Assembly (NCBI GenBank): GCA_028714695.1
Contig: JAQTLX010000004.1
Location: forward strand, 106,934 to 170,933
Length of the DNA: 64,000 nt
From: Ignavibacteria bacterium
GTDB lineage: Bacteria; Bacteroidota; Ignavibacteria; Tepidaquicellales; Tepidaquicellaceae
Direction: 5' to 3'
The position numbers and the translations under genes were made by a program. Shown piece by piece: positions 47,585-56,078 of the stretch (position 1 is its first letter; every line of letters begins with the position of its first letter). The notes beneath the pieces were generated by a model. The model saw only the letters and a list, made by a program, of their open reading frames with translations. It had not been told where the DNA came from and searched no databases.

Positions 47585-48353
47585 TGATTTTCTGACTGCT
47601 GAAGAAGCAAAAAAACTTGCAAGCCTTAAAACAAAAAAATTCAGGGACAAATACAATCAGTTTCTTATTGAAGGCGAACATCTAATATACGAAGCAATTA
47701 ATTCCGGTTATACGGATGCAATTGAATATGTTGTTCTGAGAAATAACTATAACAATGATGCATTCCTTGAAAATCTTGAAGATTATAAAATTCTGGAAAC
47801 CGGCGAAAGAAATTTTGACAAAATTTCCGAAACAAATAACCCGCAGGGCATTGCTGCGCTTATTAAAAAGAAGTATTCAAACAATGAAACCGATACCGAT
47901 ATTATTGTAGCGCTCGATAATATAAATGATCCCGGAAATGCAGGCACAATTATTCGTACGTCTTACTGGTTCGGCGTCAGTAATGTATTGCTTAGTACAA
48001 ATTCCGTTGATTTGTATAATTCTAAAACGGTTCGGGCATCTCAGGGCGCAATATTTCATTTAAATATTAAAGAAGACGCCGATTTGAATGCTGAACTTGA
48101 ATCGTTCAGATTAAAAGGTTATGAAATTGTAGTAACCTGTCTCGAAAGCACGGAACTTGAAATATATCCCGTGGAAAAAGGGAAAAAATATGTGATAGTT
48201 TTCGGAAATGAAGCCAACGGAGTTTCTGATTCAATCGTAAAAAATAAAAATTTCGGAAAAGTAAGCATAAAAGGATTTTCTGAATGCGAATCAATAAATG
48301 TCGCTGTTTCAAGCGGGATTATCCTTAATCATTTCAGAAGAAAACTTTCTTAA
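47571..48353 (+). CDS. TrmH/SpoU-type RNA 2'-O-methyltransferase
   Basis: 260 residues. An N-terminal substrate-binding region (QFLIEGEHLIYEA) precedes the SPOUT trefoil knot with NDPGNAGTIIRTSYWFG, IVFGNEANGVSD and SINVAVSSGIILNHF. It methylates ribose in rRNA or tRNA; RlmB-type rRNA modification is the likeliest. The ATG sits inside the queD 3' end (14-bp overlap). Confidence 0.88.
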   Translation: MKEINDFLTAEEAKKLASLKTKKFRDKYNQFLIEGEHLIYEAINSGYTDAIEYVVLRNNYNNDAFLENLEDYKILETGERNFDKISETNNPQGIAALIKKKYSNNETDTDIIVALDNINDPGNAGTIIRTSYWFGVSNVLLSTNSVDLYNSKTVRASQGAIFHLNIKEDADLNAELESFRLKGYEIVVTCLESTELEIYPVEKGKKYVIVFGNEANGVSDSIVKNKNFGKVSIKGFSECESINVAVSSGIILNHFRRKLS

Positions 48354-48483
48354 TCATTATATCCGCCGATATTTGCAGCCCCTTTAATACAAAGACCGAT
48401 GTGCACTTCTGCTGAGCCTGTCGTGTTTCCATCACCTGTCGTCGCAATATTAAGAACTTTAATGTATTCTGAACGGTTTAATA

Positions 48484-48499
48484 ATTAGGTAAGCCTAAT
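48484..48499. promoter_or_regulatory. DtxR/IdeR-like operator upstream of the DtxR-family gene
   Basis: attaggtaagcctaat is an inverted repeat (attagg, 4 nt, cctaat). From 48485, its first 14 bases fit the DtxR/IdeR consensus TTAGGTWAGSCTWA, but the second outer half (CCTWA) is poor. Another half site, tagcctaa, is at 48513-48520, directly against the ATG at 48522. The position in the promoter of a DtxR-family gene fits autoregulation by Mn or Fe. Confidence 0.6.
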
Positions 48500-48521
48500 A
48501 ATATTTATAATATAGCCTAAC

Positions 48522-49190
48522 ATGAGAACAGCAGTCGAAGATTACATAAAATACATATATACACTTCAGGCATCCGGTATTAAGGTCTCTACAGGAAACT
48601 TAGCCGGACTGATGCAAATTTCTATGCCGTCTGTCAGTGAAATGATTAAAAAGTTGACGGATGCCGGCTATATATCAAATAAGCCGTACCACGGGTTTAA
48701 ATTATCGCCGGGAGGAGAAAAAATTGCACTGATGCAGTTGAGAAAACACAGGCTGCTTGAATATTTCATGATAAATGTTCTTAATTTTGAATGGGAGGAT
48801 GTTCATCAGGAAGCGGACAAAATTGAGCATGCAGTCAGTGAAAAATTCATTAATAGTCTTGAGTATTTTTTGGGATATCCGAAATACGATCCGCATGGAC
48901 ACCCAATCCCTGATATAAAAGGAAAAATTGCAGCATTGAAATCAATGCCTGTTACCAAAGCAAAAGTCGGCGAATTCTATTACGTCTCTTCCGTTGATGA
49001 TAAATCGAATGAAATATTAAAATACCTGAAGGAAATTGGTGTTCGCATTAACTCTAAAATTAAAATATCGAAAGTGATGGCTTTTGACGGTTCGGTTATA
49101 ATTATTTTGAAGGGAAAGAAGTATCTTCTAAGCCGTAAAATTGCTGAAAGACTATTTGTTTCCGGTATTGATAGAAATTCAGAAATCTAA
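48522..49190 (+). CDS. Metal-dependent regulator, DtxR/MntR family
   Basis: 222 residues. Winged helix (LAGLMQISMPSVSEMIKKLTDAG) and the DtxR metal/dimer domain (KHRLLEYFMINVL, VHQEADKIEHAVS, then PKYDPHGHPIP), followed by a FeoA-like SH3 domain from ~145. The residue before PHGHP is Asp, as in manganese-type members. An Nramp transporter gene follows 81 bp later, which also points to Mn (or Fe) control. Confidence 0.9.
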   Translation: MRTAVEDYIKYIYTLQASGIKVSTGNLAGLMQISMPSVSEMIKKLTDAGYISNKPYHGFKLSPGGEKIALMQLRKHRLLEYFMINVLNFEWEDVHQEADKIEHAVSEKFINSLEYFLGYPKYDPHGHPIPDIKGKIAALKSMPVTKAKVGEFYYVSSVDDKSNEILKYLKEIGVRINSKIKISKVMAFDGSVIIILKGKKYLLSRKIAERLFVSGIDRNSEI

Positions 49191-49271
49191 ATTCCTCTTA
49201 TCGCAATAATTTTAACATAACGGAATTATAAGTAATATTTTTGACAACTATAATAATACTAATTTCTGACA

Positions 49272-50606
49272 ATGAAAAATAGTACGGGGTGGAGAAATCC
49301 GAATAAAACAACAACGCTGTCAGAAGTATTTTCTTCTATAAATGTTCCGAAAAATGTAAGTTTTCTGAAAAAACTTTTAGCGTTTTCCGGACCGGGCGCT
49401 CTTATCGCTGTAGGATATATGGACCCCGGTAACTGGGCAACGGATATAGCGGGAGGCGCAAAATTCGGATATACACTTATCTTCGTCATTTTTCTTTCAA
49501 ATCTGTTTGCAATGATTCTTCAGCATCTTTCGCTGAAACTCGGAATCGTTACGGGTAGAGACCTCGCACAGGCATGCAGGGATAATTACTCGAAACCCGT
49601 TTCTTTTATGCTGTGGATGCTCGCGGAAATTGCTATCGCTGCCTGTGACCTTGCCGAGGTAATCGGTTCCGCAATTGCTCTGAATTTATTATTTAACATA
49701 CCGCTTGCTATTGGAGTACTGATTACAAGCGCTGATGTATTGCTTATTTTATTTTTTCAGCATAAAGGATTCAGATATATTGAGTCTATTGTTGTCAGTC
49801 TTATTATAATTATTATATTTAGTTTTGGTTTCGAAATGTTTCTGTCAGTGCCGGATATTTCAGGAATAATGTCGGGATTCATTCCGACTGCGAAAATTAT
49901 TTCGAATCCTGAAATGCTTTATATTGCAATAGGCATTCTTGGCGCTACTGTTATGCCGCATAATTTGTACCTGCATTCAAGTATCGTGCAGACTAGAAAT
50001 TTCGAAAAAACAGAATCCGGTAAAAAGGAAGCCGTTAAATTTTCAACGATGGATTCCAATTTTGCGCTTTTTATTGCTTTCTTTATAAATGCGGCTATAC
50101 TCATCGTTTCTGCTTCCGTATTCAATAAAGCGGGATATGAGGATGTCGCCGATATCAATGATGCATATAAACTCCTTACACCCCTGCTCGGAACTTCTAT
50201 TGCAAGCACTGTATTTGCAGTTGCATTGCTCGCATCGGGTCAGAATTCGACTTTGACCGGTACAATGGCAGGTCAGATTATTATGGAAGGTTTTTTAAAC
50301 ATACGCCTAAAACCATGGGTTCGCAGACTGATTACAAGAATGATTGCTATTATACCGGCATTCTTCGTAACACTTCTGTCGGGTGAGAATGGTACGGCAA
50401 AACTGCTTATTCTTAGTCAGGTTATTTTATCTCTACAGTTAAGTTTTGCGGTTTTTCCGCTTGTGTTCTTTACGAACGATAAACTTAAAATGGGAACTTT
50501 TGTAAATAAAAAATGGCTGGTTCTTGCTTCCTATGCAATCGCGGTGACAATATTAATTTTCAATGCAATTCTCTTGTTCGAAACATTTAAAGATTGGTTT
50601 GTGTAA
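49272..50606 (+). CDS. Nramp-family divalent metal transporter (MntH-like)
   Basis: 444 residues, about 11 membrane helices. The metal-site motifs are YMDPGNWATDIA in TM1 and GATVMPHNLYLHSS in TM6 (the Met that favours Mn/Fe over Ca). It takes up Mn2+ or Fe2+ with protons. Gene order suggests control by the DtxR/MntR regulator just upstream. A TATTTTTG motif at 49236-49243 may be a promoter -7 element of its own, but no clear -33 element accompanies it. Confidence 0.92.
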   Translation: MKNSTGWRNPNKTTTLSEVFSSINVPKNVSFLKKLLAFSGPGALIAVGYMDPGNWATDIAGGAKFGYTLIFVIFLSNLFAMILQHLSLKLGIVTGRDLAQACRDNYSKPVSFMLWMLAEIAIAACDLAEVIGSAIALNLLFNIPLAIGVLITSADVLLILFFQHKGFRYIESIVVSLIIIIIFSFGFEMFLSVPDISGIMSGFIPTAKIISNPEMLYIAIGILGATVMPHNLYLHSSIVQTRNFEKTESGKKEAVKFSTMDSNFALFIAFFINAAILIVSASVFNKAGYEDVADINDAYKLLTPLLGTSIASTVFAVALLASGQNSTLTGTMAGQIIMEGFLNIRLKPWVRRLITRMIAIIPAFFVTLLSGENGTAKLLILSQVILSLQLSFAVFPLVFFTNDKLKMGTFVNKKWLVLASYAIAVTILIFNAILLFETFKDWFV

Positions 50607-50622
50607 GCCGTATCGGCATAAA

Positions 50623-51873
50623 CTACTTTTTCTTTATTTCGTTTCTTAATAGATTCAAACATGCCTGAACTGTTCTTATTCTGTTTCTCTCCCTGTTGTC
50701 GCCGAAATTCCATTTAACGGCAAAACACTTTTTATCGTCGCTGTAACCTATATAAGTCAAACCTACAGGTTTTTCCTCTGTTCCGCCTCCCGGACCGGCT
50801 ATACCCGTAACCGATATTCCTATGCTGCTCCCGAAAAGCAGTCTGATTCCTGAAGCCATTTCCATTGCTGTATTTTCACTTACAGCGCCGTGATTCTCAA
50901 GCGTTGTTTCACTAACTCCAAGCACGCTTGTTTTGATTTTGTTTGAATATGCACATACTCCGCCGATATAATAATCGGAACTTCCCGGAATATCCGTTAT
51001 TCTCCCCGACAAAAGTCCCCCGGTGCATGATTCGGCTGCCGCAAGCGTGAGATTCCTTTCTTTCAGCATTCTCCCGGCAACATCTTCCAGCAAATCATCA
51101 TTTTCGCCGTAAATATATTCTCCGATTTTAGCCCTGAGTTTTTCTTCGATGATGGCTGTCTCTTTTTCGGCTTCCGATAAATTGTCCGCTTTGATATCAA
51201 TTCTTAATCTTACTCCAAGCGGCGACGGCAGGAATGCCATGCTGTGCTTTCCTATAATGCTGTTTATATCCCCTATTCTTTCAAAGAGAAGCGATTCCCC
51301 TATTCCCGTTGTCAGTAACGTTTTGCTTTTTAGTACGTAATCGAATCGCCCTGAAAACTTTTTCTTGAGTTTCGGAATTATATCGTCTTCAATCATTGCC
51401 TTCATTTCGAACGGTACTCCCGGCATGGCGGCAAAAACTTTATTGTCTTTTTCAATCCAGATTCCGGGCGCTGTGCCGTTATGATTCCAGATGATTTCCG
51501 CATTAGCCGGCACCATCGCCTGCTCTATATTGGTTTCAGGCATTTCCAAATTTCTTTTTGCAAAAAACTCCCTTACGTACGTCAGTATTTCCTCGTTCAG
51601 AACAAGTTTATCTTCAAAATATTTTACGAGTATAGGTTTCGTTATATCGTCATGCGTAGGTCCAAGCCCACCCGTTATAAGCGTTATATCGAAATTTTTC
51701 ATTGAATCGTCCAACTCATCCAGAAGGTCTTTTTCGTTATCGCCTATTGTAACTACTTTTACTACTTTTATTCCGTTAGAATATAATTGTTTGTTTATAT
51801 ATGCGGAATTGGTATTAACTATCTGCCCGATTAAGATTTCATCTCCAATTGATATTACTTTAGCCGTTACCAT
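50623..51873 (-). CDS. cinA: CinA family protein (nicotinamide nucleotide pyrophosphatase / amidase fusion)
   Basis: 416 residues. The N-terminal MoCF domain (SIGDEILIGQIVNTNS, TGGLGPTHDDITK) precedes a C-terminal CinA amidase domain (~260-416) with AAESCTGGLLSGRITDIPGSS and SVTGIAGPGGG. The second domain deamidates nicotinamide mononucleotide, and the first is linked to ADP-ribose/NAD hydrolysis. The start overlaps pgpA by 14 bp. Confidence 0.92.
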   Translation of the reverse strand: MVTAKVISIGDEILIGQIVNTNSAYINKQLYSNGIKVVKVVTIGDNEKDLLDELDDSMKNFDITLITGGLGPTHDDITKPILVKYFEDKLVLNEEILTYVREFFAKRNLEMPETNIEQAMVPANAEIIWNHNGTAPGIWIEKDNKVFAAMPGVPFEMKAMIEDDIIPKLKKKFSGRFDYVLKSKTLLTTGIGESLLFERIGDINSIIGKHSMAFLPSPLGVRLRIDIKADNLSEAEKETAIIEEKLRAKIGEYIYGENDDLLEDVAGRMLKERNLTLAAAESCTGGLLSGRITDIPGSSDYYIGGVCAYSNKIKTSVLGVSETTLENHGAVSENTAMEMASGIRLLFGSSIGISVTGIAGPGGGTEEKPVGLTYIGYSDDKKCFAVKWNFGDNRERNRIRTVQACLNLLRNEIKKK

Positions 51874-52387
51874 TTATATATCCCATTATTATTTTAATTA
51901 TTATAATTGAAACTGCGCCGCTGTAGATTCCTGCGATTACATCGTCCATCATAATCCCGAATCCGCTTTTCATTCTGTCGAAAAATCCCGCGGGGAATAT
52001 TTTCACAATATCGAAAAATCTGAATGTAAGAAATGAGATTATAACGATAGCATAACTTATACTGCTGAAACAGAATGAAAGAATTAAAAGGCTTATCCAC
52101 ATGCCGACAACTTCGTCTATTACAACGACCGAAGGGTCGTCGCCGTACCTGTAAACCATCCTTTCCGATGCGGCAATCCCGGTAAAGAAAAATATTATCG
52201 AGACCGTAAGAAGCACTATCGGATTATAAAATCCGGGTATAAAAAGAAATAACAAACCGAACAGGCTTCCGAATGTTCCGCTGGCAGCAGGTATAAAACC
52301 TGTGTAGCACGCACTTGAAATAAAGATGCTGAAAAAATCAACGCGGTAATCTTCGTTTACAATTTTCTTTTTCTTAATTAATCTCAT
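51860..52387 (-). CDS. pgpA: Phosphatidylglycerophosphatase A
   Basis: 175 residues. PgpA signature IPAASGTFGSLFGLL and DPSVVVIDEVVGMWI, with four hydrophobic segments. It dephosphorylates phosphatidylglycerol phosphate, the product of the pgsA enzyme encoded immediately upstream. It overlaps pgsA and cinA by 14 bp each. Confidence 0.92.
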   Translation of the reverse strand: MRLIKKKKIVNEDYRVDFFSIFISSACYTGFIPAASGTFGSLFGLLFLFIPGFYNPIVLLTVSIIFFFTGIAASERMVYRYGDDPSVVVIDEVVGMWISLLILSFCFSSISYAIVIISFLTFRFFDIVKIFPAGFFDRMKSGFGIMMDDVIAGIYSGAVSIIIIKIIMGYINGNG

Positions 52388-52958
52388 CGGAATCTACGTA
52401 TTGTTTGCGTATCAGATAATCTATTCCCGTGTAAAATGTAATCAAAGTTATAAGCAAAAGAAGATAATAATTCACATCCGAATATATAAATCCTGTAATC
52501 GCGTTTTTAGTGCTTTCATCCACATTTAACGTCATAACAACAAATAGTGATAACAGTATAAATATATACGACATCTGAAGGAATGTCTTCGCTTTTGCTA
52601 TGAACGATGTTTTCATCGTAAATCCGCGGTATTCATCATAAGAACGGACAAGCGTTACAAAGATATCCCGTGCTAATATAATTATAAGCATCCAGACAGG
52701 CATAAATCCCATTATTGTAAAAAGTACGAATGCAAATGACGTAAGAACTTTGTCCGCGAGCGGGTCTATGAATATTCCAAAATTTGTTACTGATTTGTAT
52801 TTTCTTGCATGCCAGCCGTCATACCAGTCTGTCAAAACGGCAATAAAGAAAACGATTACGGATAAACGCTTGCTGACAGGATCATCTCGCAGAAATAATA
52901 TCATGAATACCGGCGAGAGTATAATCCTCAGAACCGACAATATATTTGGAAACGTCAT
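52374..52958 (-). CDS. pgsA: CDP-diacylglycerol-glycerol-3-phosphate 3-phosphatidyltransferase
   Basis: 194 residues. The CDP-alcohol phosphotransferase motif (D-G-x2-A-R-x8-G-x3-D-x3-D) is complete, beginning DGWHAR and ending DPLAD. Several membrane helices. It makes phosphatidylglycerol phosphate and forms a compact phospholipid pair with pgpA. ssb ends 13 bp upstream. Confidence 0.92.
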   Translation of the reverse strand: MTFPNILSVLRIILSPVFMILFLRDDPVSKRLSVIVFFIAVLTDWYDGWHARKYKSVTNFGIFIDPLADKVLTSFAFVLFTIMGFMPVWMLIIILARDIFVTLVRSYDEYRGFTMKTSFIAKAKTFLQMSYIFILLSLFVVMTLNVDESTKNAITGFIYSDVNYYLLLLITLITFYTGIDYLIRKQYVDSDEIN

Positions 52959-52971
52959 ATTTTATATTAAA

Positions 52972-53382
52972 CTAAAACGGTAAATCGTCGTTAGAACTGC
53001 TCTCGTCCTTGATGCGGCCGGGTGCGGTTTCAGTCGAACCCGAAGACAGTTCCTTTTTGGAATCCAGCATTAGTAATTCTGTCATCTCAATACCGGTATA
53101 TTTCTTTGTATCATCTTTAGGATCGATGTATGTTCTTATTCTTCCTTCCATGTAAATCCTGCTTCCCTTCTTAAGATATTGCCCGCAAATTTCAGCCAGT
53201 TTCCTCCAGACAGTTACGTAATGCCATTCTGTCCTGTCAATATCTTTTCCTTCGCTGTTTCTGTATGTTTCTGTAGTAGCAAGTGAAAACTTGCAGTAGG
53301 CATCACCTTTTTCCGTATATTTCACTTCAGGATCTTTGCCAAGATAACCGATTAAAAGAACTTTGTTTAATGATCTCGCCAT
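52972..53382 (-). CDS. ssb: Single-stranded DNA-binding protein
   Basis: 136 residues. OB fold (MARSLNKVLLIGYLGKDPEVKYT, EWHYVTVWRKLAEICGQYLKKG, IYMEGRIRT) and a short acidic C-terminal tip DDLPF that binds partner proteins. It coats single-stranded DNA in replication and repair. Confidence 0.96.
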   Translation of the reverse strand: MARSLNKVLLIGYLGKDPEVKYTEKGDAYCKFSLATTETYRNSEGKDIDRTEWHYVTVWRKLAEICGQYLKKGSRIYMEGRIRTYIDPKDDTKKYTGIEMTELLMLDSKKELSSGSTETAPGRIKDESSSNDDLPF

Positions 53383-53395
53383 AATAATGTGTTGT

Positions 53396-54250
53396 TTATT
53401 TTAAAGAATATTCATTTATTTTATTGCTCTCCAGCAGGTAAAATTTACCGGAATTTAAAACTATAAAATCTTTTATCTTTCCGGTGTTGATTTTCTCCGC
53501 GAACAATATTTTTCCCGTGAACGCATTCCTCACTGCGTCGTATACGAGAATTCCTCCTTCATTTAAAATATATAACTTGTTGTTGTACGCGCTTGCAGAA
53601 TAAATACTCGAATCACTGAAAACGCTGATGTAATTTCCGAAATTATCATATTTGAAAACAGAACTTTGCTTTTTATCAAGAACATAAACGTTATTATATC
53701 CGTCCTTGAGTATCTTGCTCGGCTTTATAAGCGGCACCTGCGCTGATTGGAAACCACCGAATGAAAATGCAGGCGTTCCCGAATTCTGCGTTAGATACTG
53801 ATACGTAACTATTCTGTTGTTCTCGCCGTCAATCACGTATATGTACGGCGAAATGTATACGGTCGATACGGGAGTCTGAAATTTTAAATTCTCCTGATAT
53901 GTATCGTAATTCGTTATAATAGATGTAATATAACTCAGATTTAGGTCGAATCTCTGAATCCTGAAATTCTTCCCGTCCGAAACGTAGATTTCAAGACCCG
54001 ATGAACCGTCAATGGAGGTCGGTGAGTCAAACTCGCCGTTATTCCATCCTTTTCTGCCTACCCTCTTTTCTATCTTCAGAGATTCATCAAATTTTATTAC
54101 CTCATTCGCTTCCGCATCCAGAACATATATTTTACCCTTACCGTCCGATGTAATTGAAACGGCTTTCTGAAAATCACCTGCTTCTCCTGTCCTGACCAGT
54201 ATGCTGTCAGAATTAAAAAGCAAAATATTGAAGAGTAAAATAAATAACAT
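53396..54250 (-). CDS. NHL-repeat beta-propeller protein
   Basis: 284 residues. A short hydrophobic start (MLFILLFNILLFNSDS) could be a signal or anchor. Repeats of the KIYVLDAEANEVIKFD / EIYVSDGKNFRIQRFD / NVYVLDKKQSSVFKYD type indicate a six-bladed NHL propeller. This fold is a protein- or ligand-binding platform; no catalytic site can be pointed to. It starts 2 bp after nuoN, so it belongs to that operon. Confidence 0.75.
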   Translation of the reverse strand: MLFILLFNILLFNSDSILVRTGEAGDFQKAVSITSDGKGKIYVLDAEANEVIKFDESLKIEKRVGRKGWNNGEFDSPTSIDGSSGLEIYVSDGKNFRIQRFDLNLSYITSIITNYDTYQENLKFQTPVSTVYISPYIYVIDGENNRIVTYQYLTQNSGTPAFSFGGFQSAQVPLIKPSKILKDGYNNVYVLDKKQSSVFKYDNFGNYISVFSDSSIYSASAYNNKLYILNEGGILVYDAVRNAFTGKILFAEKINTGKIKDFIVLNSGKFYLLESNKINEYSLK

Positions 54251-54252
54251 AA

Positions 54253-55686
54253 TTATTTAAATATAAATCCGAAAAAACTAAAAAATAACTGAGGATAAAA
54301 TCCGAACAATAATGTGCCTGTAAGCGATATCAAAAGAGACGTCATAACAAAAGGATTTATCTTCTCCTTTGCTTCGTTTTCCTGTGTACTTTCATGAAAC
54401 CACATAAACACTATAACCTTGAGATAGTAATAAACCGAAACAACGCTGAGAATAATTGCTATAATTGACAGCCAGAGCAGATTCTGCCGTATTGCGGAAT
54501 AGAAAATATAATACTTCCCCCAAAACCCCGCTAAAGGCGGAATACCCGCAAGAGAGAAAAGAAAAATCGTCATCAGTATCGCAAGAAAAGGATTCCTCTT
54601 TGAAAGACCTTTATAATCGTCAAATGTAACTTTTGTAAAATCTTTATTATCCTCCGTTGATTTTTCGACTACTGATACAACTATGAATGCCCCTAACTGC
54701 ATAAAGACATATGCGAGAAGATAAAAAGCGACTCCCCTTGCCGCAAATTCGTCCATTGCAGTTAAGCCGACAAGAATATAACCCGCGCTTGCAATCGAAG
54801 AATATGCAAGAAGTCTTTTCAAATTCGTCTGTGTTAACGCTACTATATTTCCGTACAGCATTGTAAGAGTTGCAAGTATCGAAAAGAGCATTCTGTAATC
54901 GCCAAAATTCAAAATCGAAATAATTTGTACGAGTACTCCGACTGCCGAAACTTTTCCCGCCGCTGCCATCATTCCTGATACTACTGTCGGCGCTCCTTCA
55001 TATACATCCGGTATCCACATCTGAAATGGAAATATTCCAATCTTAAAGAAAAATCCTACAAGAAACAAACCGACTCCGACAAGGAAAACAGGCGTCTTAA
55101 ATCCGGCAAAGGTTGATAGTATCTTCGTAATATTCGTTGTTCCGGAAACACCGTAAATCATCGACATCCCGTAGAGCAAAAAACCGGTCATGAAAGCACC
55201 GAGCAAAAAGTATTTCATTGCGCTTTCATTCGACTTCATTCTTTTGCGCATCATTCCTGACAGTATATAAAAACAGATTGACATAGTTTCAAGACCGACA
55301 AAAATAGTCAGCAGGTCGTTCGCGTAAATCATTATAAGCATACCGAGCAATGCAAACTGAAGCAGCGAATAATATTCCCCGTAATTGATGTTTAATTTTT
55401 CAAGATAGTCATATGATGCGAAAAATGTGATAAATACCGAGAGCATTGCAAGAATGGCAAATGCATTGCTCAGCGGATTAATCTTCAGAAGTTCATTAAA
55501 AATCAGCATATCTTTCGATGCATTCATCCCGGCAAAAACAACGGCGGAAAGCACGACTAAAATTGAAAATATCAATGCCGGTAGTTTTGATTTACCCGCG
55601 AATGCGGCGATAAGCAGTGTTATTATTGCCCCTGCCGAAATTATGACTAAATGTGTCGCATTAAACAGTTCGGTAATTGTTATCAT
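54253..55686 (-). CDS. nuoN: NADH-quinone oxidoreductase subunit N
   Basis: 477 residues, about 14 membrane helices. Antiporter-like complex I subunit with the helix-7 stretch PFQMWIPDVYEGAPTVVSG (conserved Lys/Glu network), the LKRLLAYSSIASAGY loop and SLAGIPPLAGFWGKYYIF. The other nuo genes are not adjacent; neighbours are VanZ-like and NHL genes. It overlaps the VanZ gene by 4 bp. Confidence 0.92.
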   Translation of the reverse strand: MITITELFNATHLVIISAGAIITLLIAAFAGKSKLPALIFSILVVLSAVVFAGMNASKDMLIFNELLKINPLSNAFAILAMLSVFITFFASYDYLEKLNINYGEYYSLLQFALLGMLIMIYANDLLTIFVGLETMSICFYILSGMMRKRMKSNESAMKYFLLGAFMTGFLLYGMSMIYGVSGTTNITKILSTFAGFKTPVFLVGVGLFLVGFFFKIGIFPFQMWIPDVYEGAPTVVSGMMAAAGKVSAVGVLVQIISILNFGDYRMLFSILATLTMLYGNIVALTQTNLKRLLAYSSIASAGYILVGLTAMDEFAARGVAFYLLAYVFMQLGAFIVVSVVEKSTEDNKDFTKVTFDDYKGLSKRNPFLAILMTIFLFSLAGIPPLAGFWGKYYIFYSAIRQNLLWLSIIAIILSVVSVYYYLKVIVFMWFHESTQENEAKEKINPFVMTSLLISLTGTLLFGFYPQLFFSFFGFIFK

Positions 55687-56078
55687 TTTGTATACACCAA
55701 ATTATTTTTTCGTTTGAGATAAAATATATAAACTATTGTCATTCCCGTAATTCCTCCCAGTGAATCAAATAAAAAATCGTAAATGTCACAGGAACGCATA
55801 GGCACAAAATACTGATGAAATTCATCCGATGCACCGAAGATTATGCAAAATATCAGCGCAAGTATCAATGAGTATTTTTTCAGTAAACCCGATTTCCTCT
55901 GATTAACAAAGAACAGATATGTAAAAAAATAAAGTACTAAATATAGAAACAAATGTATTACTTTGTCATTAAATTTAAAAGCCTCATCCGGAAGTTTATC
56001 CCCCGGTATAGACGATAGAACAAAAATTAGAATTATATAGAGCCAGAACGGTAAATGATATTTCGCAAATCTACTCAA
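55683..56078 (-). CDS. VanZ-family membrane protein
   Basis: 131 residues, four hydrophobic segments, with the VanZ-like layout DKVIHLFLYLVLYF and ASDEFHQYFVPMRSCDIYDFLFDSLGG. VanZ-like proteins affect glycopeptide sensitivity in some Gram-positives; the role here is unknown. It overlaps nnr and nuoN by short stretches. Confidence 0.82.
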   Translation of the reverse strand: MSRFAKYHLPFWLYIILIFVLSSIPGDKLPDEAFKFNDKVIHLFLYLVLYFFTYLFFVNQRKSGLLKKYSLILALIFCIIFGASDEFHQYFVPMRSCDIYDFLFDSLGGITGMTIVYIFYLKRKNNLVYTK

